This document shows, piece by piece, positions 33,291 through 44,537 of a DNA stretch of 64,000 nt (positions are counted from its first letter, which is position 1; each line of letters starts with the position of its first letter). The notes beneath the pieces were generated by a model, which did not search any database, was not told where the DNA came from, and saw only the letters and a list, made by a program, of their open reading frames with translations. A program made the position numbers and the translations under genes. This DNA comes from Isoetes taiwanensis. Its lineage: Eukaryota; Streptophyta; Lycopodiopsida; Isoetales; Isoetaceae. The stretch spans positions 7,025,645-7,089,644 of the forward strand of contig JAJEKV010000062.1 of assembly GCA_021234155.1 (NCBI GenBank). Reading direction: 5' to 3'.

Positions 33291-35830
33291 CCTTTTCTTT
33301 TTTGTTACAGCTTAAAGAAAACTCTGTAGTACAAAGACAAGACTTGAAGAGTTCTTTGCCGTACAAAGACAAGTGTTCTTTGAACGTTCAAATCAAAGGC
33401 AAAAGCACCGTTTTTGGAGCCCGCAACATTCTGTTTCTTTCACGGCACATAGAGGTTGGTCTTATGATAGAGCCGTTTCTATTTCTTCAATGGCTCCAGT
33501 TGAATAATGGTACAAAGCCTTGCTTTATCAGGCCTGAATTCTTGCTTCGCCAGTTCTCTGAATTTTGCCACGAGCATGTAAATCCTTTCTTCAGATGCAT
33601 TCTCTGTTTCTTCCAGCGTGTTTTTTCAGAGGTCTTCATTCATCTAGAGAAGAACGTTTTGCTAATCTCTTTCTATTTTTGCAGCTTCAAGAGTTCGGCA
33701 AAGGGCTTAGGCTATGAAAAAATGTCCAGGTAAATTCTTAGATGTTTGTTTTTTTGATAACTTTTGTTTAAGATGTTCTTCAAAGAAACGCCAAGGAATA
33801 GCCAAATTGACCTCAAGGAGTAGCCAAATCGACCTTAAAGAATAGCCAAATCGACCTTTTGCTTCCAAGTCTTGTACCAGAAAGCCTTGAAAATCCAACA
33901 ATCTGTCCAGTTGAACCCATGTCAAACAAACCTGCAGAGCTCAAAAATCCTGGTAAAATCTTGCTTTATCTCTCAAAAAAATAGAACGCAGATCTTTGTT
34001 TGCTTTGTCTACTTTATTTCATCTGATGCTATAATATTTCTGGATTTTCACTTTTTTAAGCCTAAGCCCAGTGGTTTTGACAGTGATCTTTTAGAGAATG
34101 TTTGATCGGCATCTCTATCGCAGGTTCTCTGTTTCTTTAAAAGCTTTAGAGCAAGCAGAGCTCCGATTGTGTAATGAGTCTTTTGAAGCATCGTTTAAGG
34201 TAACCCGTCATCCAGTTCTCTTTTTAATCTTATTTGATTTTCCTTATATATGGAGTGAGATATTTGAGTTCAGCTCTAATACACTTGCAACTGAAATATT
34301 CGTGCAAGAAGACTAATTAGCAAGAAGTGCTTCTCAATTGCGTCATAGTTCCAGCTGGAAGCATCATGCAATGTAATCCATCTTTATGTTTTTTTGCTTT
34401 GTTGCCTTTTTCTGTTGTCAAATAGCCCTTTTCTAAGTTTCTTTGTTTGGATTGCTCATCTTGAATAAGTCCATCCTGCATGCAAAAAAAAAAAAACAAA
34501 AACTCTTGAGAGTTGAGCAGTTGATCTGTGTAGAAGTAATCTAACATTTTCTATGTTTCAGATAAATCTTCATTTGTGAACTGGAGCAACAAATTGATTT
34601 ATGAGTTCTAAAAGGTGTAAAATGCAACCACATATTACCGCCTTCTATTTTTCTCTAATATTTGATTTTCCATGTTGTTTTTCTTTTTCTGTTTCTCTAT
34701 GCGGATTGCTCATGCTTGAAAAAGCCCACTATTCATTAGTTTTAGAATTTGCAAGCACCTACTCTTAGAAGCAATATTGTCATACCATACATATGTTGAT
34801 TGCAAAGAACAAATCGAAGCTTCATTGCATATTGATCTATCTTTCATTCCGCAATAAGGTATACAGGATCTCAATTTGGTACCTTAGAGCCAAGTTGGTG
34901 AAATAAAGTATGTGTGATTACAGATAACAGCAGAGCAAACATGAGGTTTCTTATCATTTGTCATCGTTAGAAGCAAAAGCACTTCACAAGCATTATTCCA
35001 CAATATTTTGAGCAGGGTTCATTGTGTTAGACTTTATTCCACAATATTTTGAGTGGGTTCATTATGCTAGACACGAGGTCCTTTTTATTTTAGACCTTGG
35101 CTTCCCTTCACAATTGTGCAATACTGTATTTAGTGAACTTCGCAATTAAAAATGCAAAATCTGTAAAAAAAAAGTGTTCCCACTTTGATATTGGAGCATG
35201 CTTTAGATCTTGGCTGAATTTAGCGTCCTTATCAACGTGTTCAGGATAAGAACCAATTTCTCTTGCATGGCCCAATTTAGCATTGTCCTTACCAATGCGC
35301 AAAAGGTAAGAACGATTTCTTTTGCATGTTTTTGCTCTTCTACATTAATGTTCTAATGATCTACATTGTTGGTCCATGTGTACAGGTTATGAACAATGGA
35401 TTTGTTACATGTTTTCAGGAGTTGAATCAGCAAAAAGAGTAACTAAGAGATCTGGTTTGTTCTTGAAATCTATATGTGTGCCCTTAATTTAAATATATGG
35501 CTATGTCAACGTGGTATTATGATATGTGTGTAAAACTCTTCTTTCTATATTCCTCTTTTTGTTCATGATTTGCTCTCAGGGGCTTCATTTTGCTGTTATA
35601 CTTGTGTTCCAAACTAGGGCATGGCTTAACAATCACCTACTCCACAAGGTACACCTTCATTTTTGGAAGATTTCTTAGTTTATTATATTATTTTCAAAGC
35701 CTTGGGATATATTTTTATGTAGTTTTCATAAATTCAGAGAAAAGACGAAAATGGAGCCGGAGTGAAAGAGCATAACGAAGCTTCTTGAAGATCCTAATAT
35801 TAGGGATATTTAAAAAGTCCAAATATTGGA
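33290..35830 (+). other. Exon-like islands of an unrecognised, probably broken gene
   Basis: Several short segments are bounded by plausible splice signals. A block after ttacag at 33311 reads LKENSVVQRQDLKSSLPYKD. Another after ttgcag at about 33683 reads LQEFGKGLRL and ends at gtaaat. One at 34124-34199 (RFSVSLKALEQAELRLCNES..., ending at gtaacc) and one near 35418 (ELNQQKE) follow, then TKLLEDPNIRDI near 35778-35813. Some contain stops. The pattern suggests an old many-exon gene copy, but I cannot name it and the exon calls are weak. Three copies of a 23-bp word (aatagccaaatcgacc) lie at 33793-33857. Confidence 0.25.
34993..35072. repeat. Tandem duplication of about 40 bp
   Basis: attccacaatattttgag followed by (ca)gggttcatt(g/a)tg(t/c)tagac occurs twice in a row. 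Confidence 0.7.
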
Positions 35831-36273
35831 CTTAATAGCATGCTGATGCATTGTGGCATATCCATGTCACAATGTTTCATTTTGAATTGTGCTACATGTG
35901 CCCGAAAGGTAATCAACTAGAATTTATGCTAAGATTCTACAAGAAACAAGTACAAGTTTTCTTTTCTCCTTTGTTTCTTTAATTTAGTAGTTGTGTTTGC
36001 ATCCTTACTTTTCCACACTCCCCATAACGGGGCAGAGTTGTTGCTTCTTATTATGCAAGATATTGAATTGTATAGACTTGCATGAATAACATTTTTAATA
36101 AAAATGCTTATTATTATGATACAACTTCTTCGTTACTGATTATTATTTCCTCTTAATTGTAATTTGGCTTTAGTCACGGGAGAAAACATTGCACATGCCA
36201 TTTATATAAAACATTCACAAAGAACTCGCATTGGTTATAAGCATAACATAAATTTAAGTAAGTGCACAAAAGA
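35830..36273. other. Intergenic, nothing recognised
   Basis: A/T-rich. The last 65 bases are a diverged partial copy of the 111-bp repeat that follows. Confidence 0.4.
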
Positions 36274-36494
36274 GGCAATTGTGTAATTTCTTTGTACAAG
36301 ACACTCACAAACAACTCATATTGGTAGCGCATAAAGGTTGTGCCTAAATATGCCTATACTACATGCACACCCATACATAGCCAAGGCAATTGTGTAATTT
36401 ATTTGTACAAGACACTCACAAACAACTCACATTGACAGCGCATAAAGGTTGTGCCTAAATATGCCTATACTACATGCACACCCATACATAGCCT
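36274..36494. repeat. 111-bp tandem repeat, two full copies
   Basis: Copies at 36274-36384 and 36385-36494 share ggcaattgtgtaattt, gacactcacaaacaactca and cataaaggttgtgcctaaat with only a few differences. A diverged partial copy precedes them. Confidence 0.9.
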
Positions 36495-38030
36495 AACATT
36501 GTCGGGCACCTCTACCCAATAGACAACCAATGGAATAGCTAAAGCTTTTAGTTTAGGTTTAGGGTTTATAGATTTAGGTTATAGAGTTTATTATATCATC
36601 CAATTCAACAATGGAATTTTTAAGATTTATCAAATGAAAATACAACCGCTAATACCCATTAGTTCAGAATTAAAGGTGACACAACCATTAACACCCATTA
36701 GTTCATAATTAAAGGTTTAGGGATTAAAAAATAGCAGATTTAGGGTCTAATATCATTATCATCATGAATTACGAAGAACTAAGAGGGTGTAACATACATC
36801 TCATAGATCGAGTATGCAATGGTAGATATCCATGTCTTCACATCGTCTAATATATGTTTCTTAGAAAAATTGGATGGGCGTAGACATGAGTTACATGGAT
36901 GGCATGACTATGCATAATTAAAAATAACGATAAAATCATATTCTATTCTATTCTTCTTATGGAAATACAAAAAAGTAGTAAGTTTTGCAGTAAATCGAAA
37001 CATATGATTGAAACTTCATATCTCATATACTCGCCACACTGAAGTCTATGTTCCATTACCCATTCTATCTTACAGCATGCGTTCCATTATTCCTACCACG
37101 CACCCAAGGGTATTGCTCGACATATCTAAGCCAAATCTTCACATTTTCACCTAATACATCCACTTATTCTTCCACAACTATGCCCGGCATCGCCGGGCAC
37201 ACGTTTCTAGTGCTGTTGTATGTCATCATATAGATCGACATAGGGTTCACATCTAAGTGGGTGTGATAGAGTTTCTATCAGCATGTGGGAAGTAGCAGGC
37301 TGCCATATAGAGAGGGTTGCCACTGCAGTGTTGTACGCACACCTATAGGTACCGGTTGTGCTTCTCTGTCTTGTACAGGTAGACTGATTGTGTCAAAGCC
37401 ATCCAGTAGTAACAGGTGACCCCCCTCCCCCCTCCCCGGTCTTCTCTTTCCAGTGCACTCATTGAAGATTAGCGCTAGTATCCTGGCAAGTCGGATAGCA
37501 TGTGTCCTGCGTTCTCCCAAGTTTCCATAAGGAAGATAATGTTCGTATTGGCAGCAACCAAGTTCAAACTATTGCCCTTTTGACATGGGGAGCAATTCTA
37601 GGAGACGATGCATATGCACAACCCCAATTTGCTATTAGAAGTTGCAGCTGCAGATTCGGTGGATGCAACACAAGAAGGGGCTAGAGGTAGAGGCAAAGAT
37701 GCAAAGTGTGCATGCAAAGTGTGCATGCAAAGGCGTGTGAAGCAACAGAGGCGGAATGTGCGCTTGTAGTAGGTGCAAAGGCAGGGGGCATGGGTCAGCG
37801 GTTAGGGCCACAATAGGAGGGCCCACGAGAGTTTACTGGCTAAATGAGTAGCGTTTTGGCGCTTGGAAGCTTGTGATTAATAATAAACTCACTATTGATT
37901 AGATTTTGAATATTTTTCTCCATGTGTACACGCATGGGAAGTCCTTCTCTAGAGTTTTGTACATTGATTCTAGAAAAGCTACCGTATATATTTTACTTCC
38001 CACTTAAGTATTTTATTATTTATCTCCTGC
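36495..38030. other. Intergenic, nothing recognised
   Basis: It contains single telomere-like words (ggtttagggttta near 36555) and a short duplication of tgcaaagtgtgca near 37699-37730. An 80-codon minus-strand frame at 37278-37520 has no recognisable motif. Confidence 0.35.
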
Positions 38031-38039
38031 CAGTTCTCC

Positions 38040-39000
38040 ACTTTATCAGAGTGCGTATTAGTATAAAGCACCCTCTACTGCAAAAGCATGGTTCGAACTA
38101 AAGCAAACTGCAAGGATTTATCTAGCTAGTGTTAGGTCATGTGAATATATTCCTTTTCCTTCTTCGAGTGCATGTGAAGCTTTTAATCATGATTCACCTT
38201 TCTCAAACAATGCCCTCGTGGAAAGGCTAGAAAAGGAATTTTGCATGAGAATAATGGAGAAGGAACTTCATTCTTGCAAAGAGCAGTCTCCCGATAAAGA
38301 GATGGAGGTGGAAGAGCTTCCAATCGCAAGATCGAACAACATATTATGATGTCCGACAAATGCTTGGGCAAGTGTCTTCAAAGGAATTCATCGTAGTCCA
38401 CCAATGAGCCCTCCAAGGGCAAAAGCTCAATCAAGAAAGAGCAAAAGTGAACAATTGCCTATAAATGTTAAGAGGCAAAAAGGGCTCCATTGGTGGTAAA
38501 AGTCATTGATCAAGGTTCAATCCATCTCGAGAAGATCAAGAGCCTCATCCAAATAAAAACAAAGAAAGACTCTATGGTTAAGTTCAAGGGTAGCAAGAGC
38601 CGCAACAGCCACCAAAGCCAACAAGGAGAACTAAGTGGAAAGTGAAACTTGGGATTGAAGCCTCCGTGAGATTAAGAAGTATCAAAAAAAACATTAAATT
38701 GTTTACCATACCTCCATTTGTCAGGTTAGCCTGAGAGGTTCTAGGTGAATGTGGAAAAATTTTTTACACCTCATATTGATGCAGAGGCGACAACCTTGAA
38801 TGCTTTTCAAATGGCCATGATAATAATTGCGATGGGTTTGTTTGAGGACTCGCAACTTGCAGCCATACATTTCAAGAGAGTCCATATCTTACCCAAGGAT
38901 ATGTGCTTGGTCTTATGCATTAGAAATTCCAAGTACTATGGTCATAATTTAGAAGATAAAGAAGCAAAAAAAAAGGGAGCTTCGAAATTAATTTAGCATG
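38040..39000 (+). pseudogene. Histone H3-family pseudogene, copy 1 (with 5' flank)
   Basis: Near 38662 the + strand reads LREIKKYQKK, matching the conserved ALREIRKYQK of histone H3. Further on, in other frames, it gives PFVRLA and then GLFEDSQLAAIHFKRVHILP followed by KDM (38835-38905), matching [20 protein letters not shown] KD. The segment between is shortened and has stops and shifts, so it is dead. Whether the parent was canonical H3 or CENH3 cannot be decided. About 600 bases upstream (from 38040) are also shared with the copy at 62165-62935, so a genomic segment rather than only an mRNA was duplicated. The H2A gene lies 1.7 kb downstream. Confidence 0.75.
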
Positions 39001-40500
39001 CAACTTCAAAATTATAACCATTCGAATCTTCTTTTCTTTTGAAATGCTTGTAAATGTTTTTATTTCCCAACATATGTAATGTGTTTTTTTTCATAATGTC
39101 TTCCTATGAATTTAAAGTATTTCATAGATCTTGCGTGGTATTTGGTTGAAGATAAGATAATACAAGTAGAGAAGATACATTGCTCTCATAAACAACAAGC
39201 TTTGAGTGGTGTAAGCCTCAGCGTCGTGTGCTCAAACCCTAACCCTAAAGCATATGAAGGAATATCTTAAACGACTTTCATCTACTCTATTTCTAAAACC
39301 ACAATCGTTGTTTTCTTTTGCACTTATACGCATCATTCTAGATCTTGTATCACCTTGTATATCTTGTGTCGCCTTTTGATATGGATTGTTTTGCGAAGCT
39401 TTTGGAATGGTATTCATTATCTCCACATGCAAATGAAGAGTTACATAACATTTATCCTTTCTATTTTAAGGAGATGAACATGATCTTCAATAGGCATCAG
39501 CTCAGATGCTATGACAATTTTGTTTTTGTACTGTTTATATTCAAGCGACAAGTTTTGGGGTTATTTCATGCCTTTTCCTAAATCTGCATTGGAGAAAGCC
39601 ATAATGCATTTGCCTCCAAAACCTTTTTGAAGAATGCGTTCCGCACAACATCAGCACAACACGGGGTTCCGAGGAAAATTATTTAATTCCAATTGTTAGT
39701 GTCTGTAATTAATGTTAATGGTGGTTGTATGTCATTTATTAATGGTTATATTGTATGTTGATTGTGAATTATAGCTTCTTACTCTGACATAGTCTGTGAA
39801 ATGTTGGCGATATAAAGTTGTGCATCTATCTATCAATACTGTGTCAAACAGTTCTATCTTGTTGTGCATTGGTCACAGTTCTAAGGGGTGTCTTCATTTG
39901 GCCTGATTTTTTTTATTCAATGTAGAACATTTTTGGTCAACATTACTTCAGTAGGCAAGTTAGCTGTGTTATTTATATAAACGGCGAATGGAGAAACTAA
40001 TAAGTCCACTAGTTAAGGATTAAAGGCCTTTATTAATAAGGTGATATATCGTGAAGACATTGGCTGAATGATTAAGCTGTGATCTAGCAGATTGATGTTG
40101 GCGTGATAAAAGCTTTAAGACCCTGTCCAGAATATGGTTTTTTTACAACTAATTTTCCTAGAGAAGTATCTTTGGTACCATTATATTCTGAATTGGTTGT
40201 TGCATCATGCTAGTGGCAGGGGCCAGGGACTCCCAATGGTTGAGGCAAAGCATGCCTTGATTTAATTTAATTTAGTAGTTTAACATCATACCACTTTGGC
40301 AGCATCCCTTCTGGGGACTATGCCGATTATGACGAACATATGATGAGACTCGCACTAACCTATGCACACACATTACATATGATGGCTTAGGAATGCTGTG
40401 GTGACAAAAGTTAGTAATCGATAGGGCACTTAAATAATTAAATTAAATGTGCAAAAGCCGAAAAAAAAAAGGTGGCCATTTATAAAGACCCGTATGGAAG
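39001..40500. other. Intergenic upstream of H2A
   Basis: No gene recognised. Two telomere-like units (ccctaaccctaaa) occur near 39237. The 78-codon frame at 39345-39581 has no family motif. Confidence 0.35.
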
Positions 40501-40522
40501 GAAGCGTGAGAATGTGTTTCTT

Positions 40523-40618
40523 TATTGGCACGTCAGCAATCCAAGGCGGGAGTACACGTCATCGATCCGGGCCACTCCCCCGCCATTTTCTAATTTGAAC
40601 CTGCCCTACTATTTAAAC
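40523..40618 (+). promoter_or_regulatory. Histone promoter: two hexamer/octamer elements, CCAAT and TATA
   Basis: gcacgtcagcaatcc (40528-40542) and acacgtcatcgatccgg (40554-40570) match the plant histone type I element, in which an ACGTCA hexamer is joined to the reversed octamer GATCCGCG. The second is closer to consensus. A reversed CCAAT (attgg, 40524-40528) abuts the first, and a TATA-like ctatttaaac is at 40609-40618, about 100 bases before the ATG. Type I elements drive S-phase transcription, so replication-dependent expression of the H2A gene is likely. Confidence 0.8.
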
Positions 40619-40714
40619 CTCTGCATTCGACATTCGTTTACTCTGCGCTTGCCCCCTCTACTCCGTCGATCGATCCTGAAAACCCAAGTATTTTCTCCAC
40701 ATATCTTCATTTCC

Positions 40715-41293
40715 ATGGCTGCCGGAGGTAGAGGAAAGACTGTTTCCCGCAAGAAGGCCACCTCCAGGTCTTCCAAGGCCGGGCTTCAGTTCCCCGTCGG
40801 AAGAATCGCTCGCTTTCTTAAGCTCGGGAAATATGCTACCAGGGTCGGATCTGGCGCCCCTGTCTACCTTGCAGCAGTTTTGGAGTACCTTGCAGCCGAG
40901 GTAAATTTATTCTTTGCTTTCTTCTTAAATCAGCATTAGGCTCTGCAATTATTTAATTCGGAATCTTGCTTCATATGGTTGATCTTTGATGTACTGGTTC
41001 TTCTTTGTTTTAATCGCTTTCTGGTACTTGATTTTTTCATTTTTCAGTTTTTGTTATGACCTAACTAAAAAGGACATTTGCTGTTGCAGCTTCTTGAATT
41101 GGCTGGAAATGCTGCCAGGGACAACAAAAAGACTAGAATAATCCCTCGTCATGTTCAACTGGCTGTCAGGAACGATGAAGAGCTGAGCAAGCTGCTTGGT
41201 TCTGTTACCATAGCTAGTGGAGGAGTTCTCCCCAATATTAATGCTGTGCTTTTACCCAAAAAGGTATCCCACTCCAAGGACGCTTCAGAGTGA
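40715..41293 (+). CDS. H2A: Histone H2A (two exons)
   Basis: H2A pairs with H2B in the nucleosome core. Exon 1 is 40715-40900 and exon 2 is 41090-41293; the intron starts GTAAAT and ends TTGCAG. The product is 129 residues. It has a basic N-terminal tail ([14 protein letters not shown]), the signature AGLQFPVGR (22-30), the fold through [15 protein letters not shown], then [30 protein letters not shown] with the acidic-patch residues, and the docking segment. The tail ends [11 protein letters not shown]. It lacks the SQEF end of H2A.X, the SPKK motif of H2A.W and H2A.Z-specific changes, so it is a canonical-type H2A. Plant H2A genes usually have an intron at this exact place. The usual Val after AAE is Leu here. 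Confidence 0.96.
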
Positions 41294-42031
41294 TATCTTT
41301 TTTTGAATTATGGTGTTTTTTAACACCACCTATAAAAGAATTTTTCTCTCCTCTTTGCTTAGTCTATTTGCTTGAGAAGTTGGAAAGGCTTGCAAACATA
41401 CAAAATCATAGTCTGCAATTGTGCTTTTTACTCGCCCTTTTAATTCTGTACATCTGTTGCGAATTGAATCAATTTTTATATTGCAATGTTTAGAAATAAG
41501 TGATCAGAAAATAGTACAAACGCTTTTTGCAGCAAGCGGCGGTTTCTGTTTTGTTTATAAACTTGTATTCATATATTGCCTTCTAATATTTGTCTATCAT
41601 GTTCAACAATTTTTTGTGGACTTCTAATAACATGGCATGTCGGCATAGTGTGTGGTTTATCGCAAGGTAATGGAAGTTGGATATTGATATACTTTTTTGA
41701 CAAAATGGGTTTTTATTTAAAATATAACTTGTGAATGTAAGTTGGAGATTGATATACTCTGTTGACAGAATGTGCTTTTATTTAAAGATAAAAACATGCT
41801 TGAGAATGTAATATGGATATTGATATACTTTGTTGACAAAGTCTATTTTTTTTTAAATGATAAAAAAAATAATTCGTACTATGTTTTGTAGGTCGAACAT
41901 CTTGTGTAGGTCGTGGATTGACAAAGTCAACAGCAGATATGTAAGTAAATAACAAAAGCATGTGAGTATTAGTTTAAAAAGTATAAACATGCATGATTAG
42001 TAGAAGACTGAAAATATTGGCATTCTAATGT
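41294..42031. other. H2A 3' flank and GDSL upstream region
   Basis: The early part is presumably H2A 3' UTR. From about 41670 to 41850 a phrase (gatattgatatacttt.ttgacaaaatg...tttatttaaa) recurs three times at 70-85-bp spacing. Confidence 0.5.
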
Positions 42032-42042
42032 CTATATATATG
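42031..42042 (+). promoter_or_regulatory. TATA box of the GDSL gene
   Basis: tctatatatatg lies 35-46 bases before the start codon, giving a short 5' UTR. Confidence 0.6.
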
Positions 42043-42076
42043 GAACTGTGTTAAAGAGAAATCCATTGTGTTGTAT

Positions 42077-43483
42077 ATGGCGTTAAAGTTGCTGGCCTTG
42101 TTGATGGTGTTAATTGCCAGGGGAAGTTGCCAAAATGAGCTAAATGTGCCTGCTATGCTTGTATTTGGAGATTCAACAATGGATGTGGGCAACAACAATT
42201 TTCTCCTCACCCTTGTGAGAAGCGACCATGCTCCCTATGGCAGAATTTTCCCAGAGGGAAAATCCACTGGAAGGTTCACAGATGGAAAGCTCTCTATTGA
42301 CTATATAGGTTTGAACAAATTGAACTTTTTTTTTTCGTGTTGATGTTCCTCCTGCTTTCTTATGATTGTAATATTTTTTATGCGCAGCGGAAAAGTTGAA
42401 TTTGTCTTATCCATTACCCTACCTGGACTCAAGAGCAAAGGGCAAGAACTTATTAAATGGGATCAACTTTGCCTCCTGCGGATCGGGTCTGCTGGATTCC
42501 ACAACAAATATACTTGTAAGTTTACAGAAGATGTTGAGAGAGTATTCTTTACAGAACATTTGTAAGTTTATAGAACATTTACATTTTTAAGAGTAGAAAA
42601 TTTGTGCAGAATGTCATAAAATTCAGGGAGCAGTTAACCTGGTTTGACAAGTACAAAGCCCAACTGGTGAAATTAGTGGGAAAACGCAGATCTGCTTCAA
42701 TTATATCCAAAGCATTATATGTGGTAGGCACTGCAAACAATGACTACATCTACTACAAGCAAAATTCTGCAGTCTATCCCAAATACAACACTGCTCAGTT
42801 CACAAGCCTGCTGATCCAAAATATGTCCACATATCTGGAGCAAATATACGCAAAGGGAGGACGGAAAATTGGTGTCCTTACCGTTGGTCCATTAGGCTGC
42901 CTTCCAGCCGAGAAAAGTGCTGCAAACAGACCACTTGATCCAAAATGCTTAGATGATGTAAACGCGGTAGTTGAATCATATAATTCTCAGCTCCAGGATT
43001 TGCTGCAGACTCTTACATCCAAATTGAGCGGATCTAAGTTTGTATATTTGGATAGCTATAGCATTCTTCTTGATGCAACTCTAAATCCGGCCAAATATGG
43101 TACTTCACCTCTCATCTTATTCTTTGCTGATATGTTGAAAGAAAAAGCATAGAACTGTACTATGTCAACTAGTTATTGCTAACAAAAATAAATTGGTAGA
43201 TGGACAATGAACCTTTAACGCTTGCAGATAACTTCTATTATACTTCGTACATGATGTTCACTAATTATTTGAGCTTTTTGTTCCAGGATTCAAGATTTCA
43301 AATAAAGCCTGTTGTGGCACAGGCCTCACCGAGTCCGGTCTCACATGCAATTTTCTCTCTCTAGGCACCTGCAATGACTCGTCAAGTTACGTGTTTTTTG
43401 ATAGCTACCATCCCACAACAGCAATGGACAAGATTATAGCAAATAAGTTCTACACTGAAGCAAAATATAAATTTCTAGGATAG
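42077..43483 (+). CDS. GDSL-type esterase/lipase (four exons)
   Basis: The inferred exons are 42077-42308, 42388-42515, 42610-43099 and 43287-43483. All introns are GT-AG and the joins keep frame (phases 1, 0, 1), giving 348 residues, the usual plant GDSL length. Residues 1-19 form a signal peptide (MALKLLALLMVLIARGSC), so it is probably secreted. Block I is FGDSTMDVGNNN with the catalytic Ser. Block II is GINFASCGSG. Block III has GTANNDYIYY, with Asn-Asn in place of the usual Ser-Asn or Asn before Asp. Block V is FFDSYHPT with catalytic Asp and His. Conserved CCGTG and the C-terminal Cys residues are present. The family hydrolyses acyl esters in cutin, wax or other wall lipids; the substrate here is unknown. 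The codon at 42077 is the first ATG after the TATA box. Confidence 0.93.
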
Positions 43484-44250
43484 TAATAACTTGCTTAAGT
43501 CAATTATTTACTATTTTGTCTCTTTTCTTGGCTTATATTTGGTTATTTATTTCATTGTGGGATCTTAGGGTCTTGTTTATGAGGAAATAAATTTGAAGGG
43601 TGTACATTCTTTTTTCCTTCAATTCACGGTTGGGAACCTTTTAAAGAACTATAACCTAGGTTTGCTTTTCTTTTCCCTTTCAATCTCTACCGTGGTGGTA
43701 GCAAGATTATAGAATATTTAGAGCAAATTCAGAGGCGGGAACAAATGATAAAAATGGATTAGGAAGGCTTTGTACTTTGAAAAGCCATTTGCGAGAAAGG
43801 TGCAAATAGCTACCTGCCTAATTTTGTTAGCATCTACAAATGATGCCATGATTTGGATCCATCCTATTGCCCACATCACAAATCCATTAGCAAATCTATG
43901 GTCTCTATCCCCAGCAGTTTTACAATACACACCAGATCTATGGAATGTAGTCACCACTTTGACCAAGGCACCTTACCATCAACATATGTCAATGTCTCAT
44001 ATCTATACCTTGTGTTATATCTACAAGAAACTTATCGCGGCGGCCTAATGTCCTAACCTGTCCAATTGGATCTATTATAATGTTCTAACGGTCACAAATT
44101 CCCCGCCGGGCAACTAACTTTTGGACCACATTTTGTTAGATCCGTAAGATCTTTGAGATTCCGTAAGATCGTTGAATTTGCCATGTTGTATGTATTATGT
44201 ATCCTCTATGTTAGCATCGCAATATATGATATGAGTTAATAAATTATGAC
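43484..44250. other. Intergenic, GDSL 3' flank
   Basis: Overlapping frames on both strands (43718-43966 minus, 43770-44048 plus) have no clear family. The minus one (WIQIMASFVDANKIRQVA) might be a decayed kinase C-lobe belonging to the next entry, but this is not convincing. Confidence 0.35.
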
Positions 44251-44257
44251 ATACCTG

Positions 44258-44537
44258 GAGCCGCAGCCAAACGTTCCAGCAAGAACGGTGGTCACATGGG
44301 ATTCAATCTCCTCCAATAACTTGGCTAGTCCAAACTCTGATAATCTTGACTTTAGATTCATGTCAATTGATACTCTTGGCTTTAAACTCATGTCAAGAAG
44401 TATATTGCTTGATTTAATGTCATTGTGTATGATTCATGGATTGCATTCATGATGTAAATAAGACAATCCTTTTGCAGTTCCAATAGCAATTTTTAATGGT
44501 GCAACACTTCATCCTTTCATAGGACTCCATTTCGAAA
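44258..44537 (-). pseudogene. LRR receptor-like kinase fragment (FEI-like), antisense
   Basis: On the minus strand the text reads LKIAIGTAKGLSYLHHEC, then [16 protein letters not shown] (the catalytic loop, with HRD changed to HND), a duplicated segment of about 9 residues, [19 protein letters not shown] (DFG changed to EFG) and LAGTFG. The wording is closest to FEI-type LRR receptor kinases as I remember them. Loss of the catalytic-loop Arg and the DFG Asp, the insertion and surrounding stops show a dead kinase or a processed fragment. It spans only kinase subdomains VIa to VIII. Confidence 0.8.

Noticed and set aside
36274-36494. Considered as a CRISPR-like array
   Set aside because: Direct contiguous repeats without spacers, in a plant genome.
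39235-39248. Telomere-like ccctaaccctaaa
   Set aside because: Only two units, so neither a telomere nor a meaningful interstitial array.
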